64,000 nucleotides of DNA. It comes from Plasmodium malariae. Lineage: Eukaryota > Apicomplexa > Aconoidasida > Haemosporida > Plasmodiidae. Position 1 is the stretch's first letter, and each line of letters begins with the position of its first letter. The position numbers and the translations under genes are program-made. The stretch is from positions 1,112,501 through 1,176,500 of the forward strand of contig NC_041777.1 in assembly GCF_900090045.1 (NCBI RefSeq), written 5' to 3'. Positions 38,451 through 50,949 of this stretch are shown piece after piece. The notes below the pieces were generated by a model, which worked only from the letters and a program-made list of their open reading frames with translations, was not told where the DNA came from and did no database searches.

Positions 38451-41400
38451 TATATATGGAAAAACAAAAAGAATGTGTTTCGTTGTATTTATATATATAT
38501 ATATATATACTTTTCTTACGTAAAAAAAAAACTGATATATATTTTACAAAATAACTTTTTTGAAAATTGTGTTACAGAATATATTTATTGTAAAAATTTT
38601 TTAAGAGGATGTTTAGTTTATTTAAATGGTGTATAACGGAATGAATTATAGTATAATATAATACTATCCCTATTATATACAAGTTATTTATAATTATTTT
38701 GTAATATTATCTTTTCACGTATTCACAATTAAGTAAAGAGTTAAAACCTTTTATTACTTTATTGTTATATCTAATTGTAGCGATAATTAAATTTTGTAAA
38801 TTTACTCAAATATATATTATCATGATATTTTATAAATAAATATTCTATATATTTTATATATGTCCCATGAAAATGAATGATCAAAATAATGAATTAATTT
38901 AAAACAGTTCTTTTTATATAGTAAACTGAAAGTCTTTTTTTTTTTTTTTGAATTTTTACATAATAGTAATTTAGAAATACACATCTTGTGTTTGTAAAAA
39001 TAAAAATTTTCATTAATATAATTTAAATAAGACTATACACTTCTACAATCAAGAAATCATCTGCGAATAAATAATTATATATTTATTTTATTTATTATGT
39101 TTTCTTATATATATAATGATTAAGGTGTTAGTAATATTTTAAAATTCATAAATATATATAGTATATATAATTAATAATTCTTTTATATTTATAACTATTT
39201 TTTAAATAAAATAAAAGTTAAAAAAAAACAGAAAAATTCATTATTTGTAGATAATTTATTAATGCAGATTTAATGTTTAGAGATATGGTTAAATTCATTG
39301 TTAAAAAAAGTTAGGATGCAATAGCATAATTGTAAATTTTAGTATGTATTATATGTTGGAGGATTGTTATTTTTGTTTATACCATAAAATATAAATTAAT
39401 GAAAGAACGGCTATTTTTGTAATTATAATTAATTAATTGCTGATTTATTTTTATTTTATAAGAATTTCTTAAATATGTATGATAAAATAAAATGATTAGA
39501 AAAAAGTATATTTATTTATATTCTTGCGAGTATTATCGGTATATATTACTGGACCAGGATTATTTTGGTATTAATATGTTTTATTTATTTATTTTTTTTT
39601 TTTCTTTTAATTAATTATTTTTTAGAGGAGTAATTTGATTATACAAATTGGTATAAATTTAATATGCATTCTTTTAAAACACTAATATTAATATATAATT
39701 TATAATATTATTATAATAATCTCCTGTTACTATGTGTGATAAGGTGTAAGGGATAATAATATAGGAATACAAATATATCTGATTTTGTAGGATTAGTAAA
39801 TAATATATTTTATTTAATTTATATTTTTCGCATAAAAGTTATAAAATAATATATCATTTTGGGTATTATTTATTCATAAATCATTAATAAACAAATTCCC
39901 ATTCTGTCCATAAAATTTTCATGAAAAATATTTTTAAGTCAATGATTTTCCAAAGTTACATAATATTTTATATATTGTTTTTCTCGTATATTGACTATAT
40001 AAATTTATATTATAAGTTATTTTAATTTAGATATTTTTTAAAATTATCATAATTATTAAATAAATTTTTTTACGAAATTTACTTTTAGCTTTATATTTTT
40101 TTTATTATTTATATTTTTACGAATAATATAAATTTATATTTATATTTCGAGAAATAAAAACAAAGAGAAATAACTGATTCTTTAAATTTAAATAATATAC
40201 TATTAGAGTTGATAAATAAAATGTATTTATTTAAAACATATAATAATTATAATGTTCTATTTACAATTCGAAATAGCGACATATAATGGTTAATTTGATA
40301 TTTGTTTACTTATAATAAAAACATATTGTGGGTGTATTAATTTTAAAAATGTTACTTATAAAATAATATTGTATGGATATTCCGTATACCTTTAGTATAG
40401 TTCACATGTTATATTATAATTTGTGTAATAAAAATCAATATAATATTTTACGATTTTAATTATGAAAAAAGATTTTAAAAGTATATAAAGTAAAATAAAA
40501 CTATATTAATTGTTAGAAAACAGGAAAAATTTAATAGGAATATGCCTAATATATGCTAACGTACCTATTTGTCTTACATGTACTTTTTATCATGAATATA
40601 AAATAAAAATATTAAACACAATAGAATTATTTATATTTTAATTTTTAAACGTATTAAAAACAAAAATTTAAAATTGTTCTATTAAATAACTAATATATAT
40701 ATATTTTTTATTCATATTGAATGTTATAATATTCTAGGTAATTACTATCTTTTCTGTAAAGAATATTCATGCCTATAGAGGAGTTTTAGTGTATGATGCA
40801 AAATATTGATAGGAAATTATTAGATGTATATTAGTATAATTTTAATTTTTAGTAAATGTATGTAGAATATTATTATTAGCGAAAAATAAAATATATAAGA
40901 AGTAAATTAAATGATACCTACTTTCATGGTATCATCAGTGAAGTTACGTAAGTTTTAATTTAATTTAATTTTATTTTATAAATATTATTTAAAAGTATAT
41001 AATAAAATAAAATGATAAAAAAACAAAAAGGAATTATTATTAATTATAGATTTAATTAAACACATCATTAATTCAAGATTACTACATTATCAACATATTT
41101 TATATGCGTATCACGCCTTTTTGTTTAATTATAATTATTTAAAGTATATATGTTTAATTAAAGAAAAAAAATGACTTGTGAGTTTAAAAACACCTCATTC
41201 TCCAATAACGATATAAATTAAACTTTACAAAAAATAATAATTTTTAAAAATTATTATACAGAAATAAAAAGTAAGTTATTATTTTCCTTTAAAAAATATA
41301 TTTTTTCATAAATTAGGTAGTATATAATAATTGTGATTTTTAAATATATTGTAGACTATAAAGGAAAGCACATATTACCATTAGTAAAAAAGGAAAATTC

Positions 41401-41687
41401 AAAAAATATATATAATTTGTATTTATTAGTACTTTTCTTTAATTTTTGTAAATACTAGTATTTTTTTTATCAATAATAACTACATTTTTCGAAATATAAT
41501 ACTCATAAAATTACAATAATTTGTAGGAAATATAAAAATAGCAATTATTCTAGAAATTCCTAGAACAATAACATATATCTATATTTTATATATTGCATAT
41601 TGTACATAAATTCATTATTTCCAAATAATTACAAATTACGAAAAAAAATTTAATTACTCTAATATGTAATTAAATTATACGTTATGC

Positions 41688-41732
41688 ATATATATGAATG
41701 AATTGAAATTGTATCATTTTACTTAAAGTTAA
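41688..41732 (+). promoter_or_regulatory. Conserved 5'-flank block, copy 5
   Basis: ATATATATGAATGAATTGAA then ATTGTATCATTTTACTTAAAG, starting 249 bases before the ATG at 41937. TTTAATTACTCTAATATGTA precedes it near 41650. Confidence 0.5.
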
Positions 41733-41936
41733 TTTTTTATAAAAAATATTAATTATAAAATTTTGTAGCATACTTCTTTATTATTTTTTTGACTTATAAA
41801 CATATGCTATATATGTTAATTTTTTAATAAAAAATATTTAAAAAAATAAAAGAGGTATTTTTTTATTGTTATAAGTATATAGCTTTTTGTTAATTTTTTC
41901 TTTATTGCATAAATTACAATATTATATATGTATAAC

Positions 41937-42905
41937 ATGGAACAAAGAATTAAGTTTATATTTTTTATTAAAATTTCTGTGTTTATCCTTTCATATTGGA
42001 TATGTCAATTTTACAGTGTTATGGTATGATAATACGTTTTGAAGGAATTTGTAGTATTCATATTTTTGTTGTTTATTTTCATTAATTATTTTTTTTTTGT
42101 ATGGGAATATTTATCCATTTTATATATGAAAAGTTTATATTTTTTTTTTTAGATCAATTTTAACAAATTTTTGGATGAGTATTATTTTTGTAGAAAATTA
42201 AATACAAGAATTTATCGATTATTAGGAAATTATAAAAAGTACATTTATTCATATATTGGCGATTTAGAATTAAACATACCATATAACACAAAGAAGAAGA
42301 ACGAAAAATTACTTACAATAGATAATCATAAATTGGACAAAGAAAAAAGAGAAACATTACATAGATGCTTATTATTTAAGGAAAAATTAATTAAGAGACT
42401 TATGAAAAATAAATGTACCATGTTACATAAATCATATAACCATTATGAAAAAAAAATAATGAATGGACTAGATGATAAATATTTTTTTAAAAAAATGATA
42501 TTAATTAATGATATGGATTACGAAAAATTAAAACGCAAAAAATACAAATTACGAATTTTCTTACTTTTATTATTGTTCATACTTGTATTAAGTATACCTA
42601 TAATAGATTTATCATTAGGGAACTTTAAAGATATAGGTGGTTTATTAAATAAATTATGTAGTTTATTAGGATATAGTGGGAATCAAGTTGAATCTCCTGG
42701 ACCTACTTTGGATGGTTTTGATGGTTTCTTGTCATTGACATGTAAATTGAAAAATTTTACAGGAATCAAAATATTTGGTATTCTAACGTATTGTTTACCT
42801 ATTTTAATATTGGGTATTTTAATTATACGTGGAATTTTTTATTATTATAATAATGTTATAAAACATAAAAAAATTAAGTTTTTAGAAGAGTTCAATGAAT
42901 GGTAA
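41937..42905 (+). CDS. fam-l protein, 279 aa
   Basis: Exon 1 is 41937-42023 (MEQRIKFIFFIKISVFILSY...), the intron 42024-42152 (129 bp), exon 2 42153-42905. IYRLLGNYKK gives a PEXEL-like RLLGN at 51-55. The basic middle is longer than in most copies and carries cysteines (HRCLLFKEKL, KNKCTML). SYNHYEKKIMNGLDDKY is the fam-l FEKK-type motif near 123-139. The first span is at 163-185 (PIIDLSLGNFKDIGGLL at its end), then a Gly/Ser/Pro loop including a Gly-Asp-Phe repeat (DGFDGF), a second span at 238-261 and the tail NNVIKHKKIKFLEEFNEW. The frame is intact from the shared ATG GAA CAA. It lies 2.0 kb before the next fam-l gene in the same direction, the closest gene pair here. Confidence 0.88.
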
Positions 42906-43350
42906 GAAATAAGTATATTTCTATAAAGAAACCTTTAATGTTATATGCTATGTGTAATACTTTTAATGACTTATTAAATATAAGAATAATTGCATATATT
43001 TTATACATGAACATGTATATATGTCGTTATATTTATACATAAATGTAAAAAAATTATGTTATTTTTATTGTGAATTTGAATGTTTGAAAATTTTTTAATT
43101 TATAATTTAATATATTTCTTGAGCATAAATATTGTGGCTTAATATATTTATATTATAGTTAATATGAAAAATTCAACCAAAATTATATGTTTGTATATTA
43201 AAATTAATATATTACAGCAGAATTAATATTATTTTATTGAATTCATATTTTTAATTTTCATTTTAACAACAAATATTGTTCTTTTATATTTTGTATCCTT
43301 TTCTAGTAACAATCATTATTTTTTCAGGTTATTATTAAAAGGAATTATTA

Positions 43351-43382
43351 TTTTTAAATTAAAAATTAACATGCCTTTTTTT
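43351..43382 (+). other. Conserved 3'-flank landmark, copy 5
   Basis: TTTTTAAATTAAAAATTAAC then ATGCCTTTTTTT, about 446 bases after the stop at 42905. The core GTGTC is changed to ATGCC. Confidence 0.35.
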
Positions 43383-44620
43383 GTATATAATGAAGGGAAC
43401 TGATTATGTTTATTGTATTTATAATATATTTTTTTTTTTTAACTATAATATAGTATTTAAAATTTCATTATTTTTTCTTTGTTCTTAATTTCTTAATTTA
43501 TTTGCTGAAAGAATAATATTTTTTTAAAAGAAATGTAAAATAAAATTTTATATAGGATTTTTACAGAAAATTTTTGCGATTATGCTAATTTTTTGATTGT
43601 CGTTTTCTAGCTTACACCAAATATATTGCAGGAATTATTGAACAAATCATATTTTTTGCTGTAAGTATTATTAAAAAAAAGAATTTTTATTTATGTGTAT
43701 TATATGTTTAATCACTATCTGTAAAATTATTTTACTGACAAAATATGTTTGTAAATGTCCAAACGAAAACTATTATATGATCTCTAATATTGTCAATAAA
43801 AATGTTACTAAGTAATGTATTAAGGTAAATCATATTGTTACACTTCCTTATTTCTAATTTACATATAAAAAAATGTATATTCATCTTACAGGTACATCTA
43901 TAATTTTTCGGATATATTTTAATTATGGTAGTATGAAATAGCCATTAAATAGTTTTACTGTATCCTTTTTTTTTTATATTTGTAATATATTAATACTGCT
44001 TCAGATATATGTATGTAGGTAAAATATAAAAACATTATAGGGATTAATTTAAAAAATCCCCATTTAGAAATAATGGTAAGAATTAAATTTAATTATGAAT
44101 AAAAATTTTTAAAAATATGACATAAAAATAAAAAATAAATCTTTATTTACTTTTTAAATATATGCATTTTATCATAATTTGAATAGTACATTATAAATTG
44201 AACTTTCTAAATATATTGTAAAACTTAAGCTAATATACCTGTTTTTTTGACAAATAAAAAATGGGTTATATTTTACAAAACAAATAAAATTGTGCATGTT
44301 ATTGACTACTTAATTAAATATTACAATTATTGTTTAACTAGAATAGTTAATATTTTATTAAAAAAATAACACGTTCTTTCAAAGTGTAACATATTAAAAA
44401 TTATAATTAATAATCGGAAAACATCATTCAAATTAGAAATTACTATCCTAATATATAAAATACTACAATAGATATATATTCTATACGTTTAATGATGTAA
44501 GTTAAATGAGTTTTTATAAATGTTAATATATCACATGTTTTTTCATTACTTTGAAAAATTTCAATAAAAATAAACTTCTAAATATTCGACTATATTAAAT
44601 AATTAACCTATACTTTTTAA

Positions 44621-44664
44621 ATATATATGAATGGATTAATATTATAGCATTTTATTTAAAGTTA
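44621..44664 (+). promoter_or_regulatory. Conserved 5'-flank block, copy 6
   Basis: ATATATATGAATGGATTAAT then ATTATAGCATTTTATTTAAAG, starting 273 bases before the ATG at 44894. It is close to copy 5 at 41688. Confidence 0.5.
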
Positions 44665-44893
44665 TTTTTTTTATTAATAATGTAAATATTAAATGTTTAT
44701 AATATATTTTTAAAGGTATTTTATTTTCGTAGACATTATAAAATGATCTTTAGTTATAAATATATTATTATATAAGAAGAAATAACAAAAAAAAAAAATT
44801 GAAAAAACATACATAGTACACTTATACATTGAATGTATAATACATATTATAAATTTAATTCTTTCGTAATATATTTTAACTTTGAAAAACTAT

Positions 44894-45856
44894 ATGATAA
44901 AGCAAAAAATTATGGTGTTTTTATTTATTAAAATTTTAACGTTTATACTACTACCTTGGATATGTCTCTTTTGCAATGACATTGTATGATAATATTATTC
45001 AAAACATTTGTATTATTTATTTTGTAACTATTTACTTTTATTAATTCTTTTATTTAGGATGAGAATATTTTTCCATTTGAATACGAAATATTTACATTTT
45101 TTTTTTTTTTAGAGCTCTTTAAATAAAAATTTGGTTGAAAAATGCAGTCTCAGTAGAAAATTACATTCAAGAAACTATCGATTATTAGCTAAATATAAAC
45201 AGGATAAGGATTCAATTATTGAAAATTTTAAAGAAGAAGTGCCAAATAATGAATTGAAAGAAAAAAAAATTATATCTAATATTAAAAAAGGAACAAATAA
45301 AAAAGATAAGCAATCATGTAAAAGTTCATTAGATATTAAGAAACACAATAGAAATGTTGAGAAAAATAAATGTGGTATACCTAAAACAAAAAAATATTTC
45401 GATTTTGAAAAAAAAATATTTAAAAAACTTAATTATGAAGATTACGTTAAAAATATCAGAATTATTGAAAATAAGGAATATAAAGAATTAACACGTAAAA
45501 AACGCAGAATACGAACTGCTTTACTTTTGTTATTTTTTTTTGTATTGATACTACCAATATTAGATCTTTCATTAGAAAAAATTACAGATGGTGGTTTGTT
45601 GGGTTTATTAGGGTTGTTATCTCCAATTGGATCTGCAGATGCTAGAGGAACGCTTGGGGTAGAGGGACATCTAGTTACACTGTTAAGTGAAGGTACTTGG
45701 GGTAATATTAAAAAAATATATTTATCAACACTTTTCTTTTATGGAATACCTTTCCTTCTATTTGTTATTATATTTATATTAGGGATGGTTTATTACTATA
45801 AAAAAGTTATAAAATATGAAAATATTAAGTTCACAAAAAGATTAAATAAGAAGTAA
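44894..45856 (+). CDS. fam-l protein, 277 aa
   Basis: Exon 1 is 44894-44983 (MIKQKIMVFLFIKILTFILL...), the intron 44984-45112 (129 bp, GTATGATAAT donor, long T tract before TAG), exon 2 45113-45856. NYRLLAKYKQDKDS holds RLLAK at 53-57 and is the typical fam-l form. KKYFDFEKKIFKKLNYEDYV near 124-143 is a full FEKK motif. The first span is at 164-185 (LPILDLSLEKI), then a Gly/Leu-rich loop (GGLLGLLGLLSPIGSADARG), a second span at 236-259 and the tail KKVIKYENIKFTKRLNKK. The frame is intact. Exon 1 begins ATG ATA AAG CAA instead of ATG GAA CAA, a one-codon difference in the otherwise constant start. Confidence 0.89.
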
Positions 45857-46318
45857 TACGCGCACACCTGTCAAGATTAATTTAACATATATAGTCATAT
45901 CTTTAGTGTAATACTTATCTACGATAACAATAACTATTTATATTTTATAAACACGACTATGTATGCCAGTATTTTTATCGGGAAGTAGTAAAAAATTATG
46001 TTCTTAGTTCTTTTGATAATTTGAATTTTTCACTGTTTAAATATTATTCAATTTATATTTTACGGAATGACTTCAGCTTAACTAAATAATTTGTTTATAT
46101 ATACACATCTTTCTGTTAAAATAAGTTACATGAATAATATATATATATATATATATAGACATACGTTAATATTAATATATAATTGAATTATTCATGTAAT
46201 TTCATTGGAGTGTGTTAATTTATAATTCACTAAAATGTTTTGCTGTATGTTTTTTATCTGATTTTAATGTAAAATGATTATTTGTTTAGATTATGAAGAA
46301 AATGTATTATTATTGTTA

Positions 46319-46345
46319 TGTTAACAATAAATGTGTCTTTTTTGA
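46319..46345 (+). other. Conserved 3'-flank landmark, copy 6
   Basis: TGTTAACAATAAATGTGTCT then a T run, about 463 bases after the stop at 45856. Confidence 0.4.
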
Positions 46346-48367
46346 AAGCATTATATATATATATAAATAATTATTGTTACAGTAGTACGTATGTATATTT
46401 TTTTTACCAAAACAAAATGTTAATAATTATTCTATAAAATATATTTTGTACGAAATATTTTATAAAAGGTACTAATTATATAAATACTTTTAACTAAATT
46501 TTTTATACAGTCTAATTGTGAAATTATAAATATATAATGAAATAATGTACTTCATAAATAAGGATTATTTATAACTGCTTAAAAACCATGTGATTCTAAA
46601 TCATTATAATTAAGTGAAGTTTTTGAACCAACCGTTATATTATTCTTTTATTTTATTATAGTGCTTACTCAGAGATTCGTAAATTACTAGAATATTTATT
46701 ATGTTGAAAATTTATATATAGGTAATCTATATATTTTATTTATTTTTTACATCATTAAAAAATTAAATTAATGAAAATAATTAACATATTATTAGCATAT
46801 AATTTATTGTACCGTTTTCTAAATATCTTTTATATGGGATTAGATAATGGAAAGCTTATACATAATTTCTTAATAGGAGTCACGCTATTATTTTCGTATT
46901 CCCCTAATAATTACATTAAATATAATGAATACTTTAATTCTTGGATTTTGACATAATTATTAAATTTAAAACAGTGAATGACTTATTTTTATTAATAATT
47001 TATATTATCTGTTTTGTTTTTTTATACAAGTTTTTTCTAATTTTTTTATTATGTTTTTTTGGATGTATTACTTTATAACCTCGTTATAATTGTAGTTGGG
47101 CACTTACTTTATTATCTACTATGCAAAGATATTATCTAATACGCATTATGAGAATTATTTAAGTGTTATTATGAATTCATCTATATTTAATATTTAATTT
47201 TTTATTAATTTTTATAAATATACTAAATTTTTATATTTACTCATAATATATTCAATAAACTAGCTAAATTATAACTATATTGAGGTGTTTTCCTTAGGAT
47301 GCTTTAATTTTTGTTTATTTTATAATGTACCTATTGAGAAAATTGTTATAATAATATATAAATATATTTTAACTGTAACTAATATTTGATAAATATTTAT
47401 TGAAATATTTACGGATGTCTATTATTGCCTACACATTTCCTGTATAGTATTGAAAGTTAAATATCTTAAGGATATCCTAGAAAATGAATAACTAATAAAA
47501 TTTATCCTCTATGTTTATATATATATATATATATATATACATATACAAATTATTTTATTTTAAGATAGCTAATAATTACAATATGCGAGATTTATTATTC
47601 TGATTAAATTGTGTAAAAATATATATAAAACGTCTAATGAGGAACTCAAAATTGCATAATATGTAATAAAATAAGATAAAAAAAATATTTTTTTGATGCA
47701 GGATTAGAATAAATATATGAACATATTCACTTTAGGGTTTTATATCTTTCACTTGTAATTGTATTTTATTTGTTTATCCGTTCAACTAATAAAAAGAATG
47801 TGCACATAATTTTATATGCACTTTCAATGAATTATCTAATGGAAATTTAACCGTAAATATTGCATATGATTATTCTAAAAATATTAATGTATACACGAAA
47901 GATGTTTATTTAAACCCATAATATATGTAAAAATGAGGAAGGAACTGATTTATGGGGTAAATGAGTTACTTTAATAAATTAACATAAATTCATTAATATA
48001 ATTTTTAAATGAAACACTTTTTCATATTAAAGTAATGAATTCATTTCATTATTCACTAATTATTTATTTTTCTAATAAAAACGTTTAATTCATTAAAAAA
48101 ATTCTCTTGCGTGTTCATTTATTCCTTTATACCGTGATTTGTAAATAGTGAATTGATAATATAACCATGAAATTTTGTTTGCGTAATATATAAAACTATA
48201 ATTGTAAGAATTATCTATTGTGATGTTTACTAGTAATTGAAAGGATAAGTTAACTATGAAAATAATTTTGTTTATATTTTAATAATTTTTAAAGATTAAG
48301 GCCACATTGAAATTTCATTAATATACAATTTATGTTTCATATTAAATATTCCATTACATCTAAAATG

Positions 48368-48398
<31 letters not shown>

Positions 48399-50397
48399 CT
48401 TTTATATTTTTTAAAATTATATATTATCAATAATCTATCACGTATCTTATAAAAAATATTATATTTTTTCATATGTAAATATAACTGTTATTATACATGT
48501 TATCTAAAAATATATTGTAACTTGTTTCATGTTATGTATAACTAAATATATGAACATAAACTAAATTCAAACTTAAACTTTAGATATTAAAAATGGATAA
48601 TGATTTCTTTCAATATCTTATTTTTCAACAAAAAAGATCACCAGTAATAATATATCATATATGATAAAAACATATATAGATTTTCATAGATACATTAAAT
48701 TTGGTAATGCTATAAAGGTATCGCCTTATTGATATAATGTATTACACTTTAGTATATGAAATATATAATTTTATAATTAAGGATACGTATGTCTTTTTAA
48801 ATGTATTTCAAAAATATAACAATGATCAAACAAAAAAAGAAAATATTCTTATAATGTTTTAATCAAACTTACTTCCATTTAAAAGATACAAGAAAATATG
48901 TAGAAAATTTTTTAACTTGAATAATAATTTGGTGAATATAATTTATTGAATAAAAAATTCCTAAATTAATAAATAAAATTAAGTGGGTATTGTAAATAAT
49001 ATTATGTATATAATAATAATTATATGATAATAAATTTTTAAAAGTATTATTTACAAAATTCAAATAACGCTTATTCTGTGAGAAAAAATAAATAATCATA
49101 TATATTAATTTAGGGAAAACATATAACTCTCAAAATAACTAAAATATTTCATTAAAATTAGGTTTTTTTCATTGTAATATTATTAGTTATTTCTTTAAGA
49201 TTTCATAAACAACAAAAATAATCCTAACACAATAATTAAATCCTCTGTTTAAATATAATGTAAATGAAAATTATGTTATAAAATCCTTTAAAAAAATATA
49301 TCTTATTTTTTTTTTAGTCATGGTGAAATTAAGCATTAAAAATTTACTTTTTTATTTATTCAAAGCAGTATTATTTAGAAATCATGAATTTATATACATT
49401 CATAATTTGTTATAAATAAATTGTAAAAATGTGAACAAAATAAAACAGTATATTTATAGAGCAGAAACAAAATAATTATGAATAAATAACATAAGTAATA
49501 AAAAAAAAAATATAATATATTTCTTTTATGTTATTCATAATAATGAATGAAAAGAAAAATCATATATATATATGTATAACTTTTAATAATTTTTTCATAT
49601 GTAATATTTTTATTATAACATGATAATCGCTTTATGCTTAAGTTACGACATTTTATATATTATAATTTTTAAAATTTATTATATCAATAACTTATATCCA
49701 GAATGATAAGAAAATATTTGTTAATATTTTTTTATGTTATTGATATAATAAATTACCTTGTATTTCATTTACCATTAGAAATAAGAGAAACCATAGGAAA
49801 TATTATAGAACAAATATATAATTGTGCTACATAATAGTATTATTTTTTAGAATTGCTTTAGCATATATGAAAAATTAAATAGATTTTAAGAATATATTTT
49901 CCAAATTTAATATATGGAATTGAGTTATATTAATTACTTTTAGTGATATTGGAAATATGTTCACTATGGTAGGTATAAAAATATTATTTTATTTATCAAT
50001 TTAAGAAGTTAACATTTTTCAGTTTTTTTTAAGAAAAGATTTACTAAAAATAATAATCTTCTTTGTTTAATTATATGTAATTGCAGATATAGCAAAAGTT
50101 ATACTATGGAAATTATGTCATGTAAAAAAAAATAAAATCTTGACTTACAAGTTAAAAAAGAAACATTAGCTGAAGGAAATAATTTTTAATATCATTTTAT
50201 AGTATATATATATAATAATTGTATTATAAATAATATAAATATATCATAAGCAATATTTTCTATCAGATTATAAGCCTTTTATTTTTTATGTTATATTAGT
50301 GGTTTTTGTTAGAATTATCTATCATTTACTTATTTTTAATTTTGTAATATATATTTTTTTGTAAAGATTGTTACACTTATATGCGTTATTGTTCATC

Positions 50398-50429
50398 CAA
50401 CAAAAGAACAAAGGATATTTCTTTTGTTG
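50398..50429. repeat. 11-bp perfect inverted repeat, 10-base loop
   Basis: CAACAAAAGAA (50398-50408) and TTCTTTTGTTG (50419-50429) flank CAAAGGATAT. It lies about 520 bases before the proposed PIR first exon. It could form a hairpin in DNA or in a long 5' UTR; I did not see it before the second PIR gene. Confidence 0.6.
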
Positions 50430-50949
50430 AAATAATTTAGTTTTTTGTTTGAATATTCATTTAAATATTAACAAAATTTCATAATTTATTATGTATCTAT
50501 AATTAGCCTTATGCAAACAATTAAAAGTACAAAATTGCCTAAAAAATGTATATCATTATGCATTATAATTTTTAACTTAGCATATTTCGCATAAAATTTT
50601 ATCTTAAAGTAAATGTGATAATAATGATTCAATATGTATATAAAATGAAATTGTTCCATACTTTATTTCTTTTTTTTTATTATATACTGTTAAATTGTAT
50701 TAAGTTAAATTTGTTTCTGTTTTATTAAAAAAATTAATGTAATAAAATTAAATAATTTCATTTTATACATGAAATATATTAGGTGTTATTTTCCCATAAA
50801 AATATATTAACGGACATAAATATTTATAAAAAAAAAAATACTTCATTTTAAAATATATTGTCATTTTTTATATAGAAAAATTTTTATATGTATAGTTTTA
50901 ATTAATTCAGATTGTATATATCCAGTAATGTTAAAAGAAAATTATAAAA

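Larger units (their letters stand above)
37969..41936. other. Intergenic region with old duplicated segment and coding scraps
   Basis: 3' landmarks of the preceding gene lie near +183 and +453. 39855-40130 aligns with 18660-18950. Near 40755-40815 a short frame (VKNIHAYRGVLVYDAKY, then two stops) looks coding-derived. The 5' block of the next gene is at 41688-41732. No intact gene is seen. Confidence 0.45.
42906..44893. other. Intergenic region between two fam-l genes
   Basis: The left part is shared 3' flank (landmarks near +164 and +446). The right part is shared 5' flank (module at 44415-44462, block at 44621-44664). No coding relic was recognised. Confidence 0.5.
45857..50949. other. Long intergenic region with duplicated 3' flank and a short relic
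   Basis: 45.9-46.95 kb aligns with 27.7-28.8 kb, so the frame at 46771-46956 is duplicated spacer, not a gene. 47793-47921 is an open 42-codon stretch with varied codons (KECAHNFICTFNELSNGNLT at its start) and no partner. Runs of TA lie at 46138-46158, 47518-47541 and 48367-48392. An 11-bp inverted repeat is at 50398-50429. The minus-strand frame 48869-49099 is low-complexity. Confidence 0.45.

Noticed and set aside
46771..46956. Plus frame of 61 codons after a fam-l gene
   Set aside because: The same spacer exists after the gene at 26745-27682 (near 28.6-28.8 kb) without an open frame, so it is duplicated flank.
47733..47744. TTTAGGGTTTTA, like one Plasmodium telomere repeat
   Set aside because: A single degenerate copy with no tandem array.
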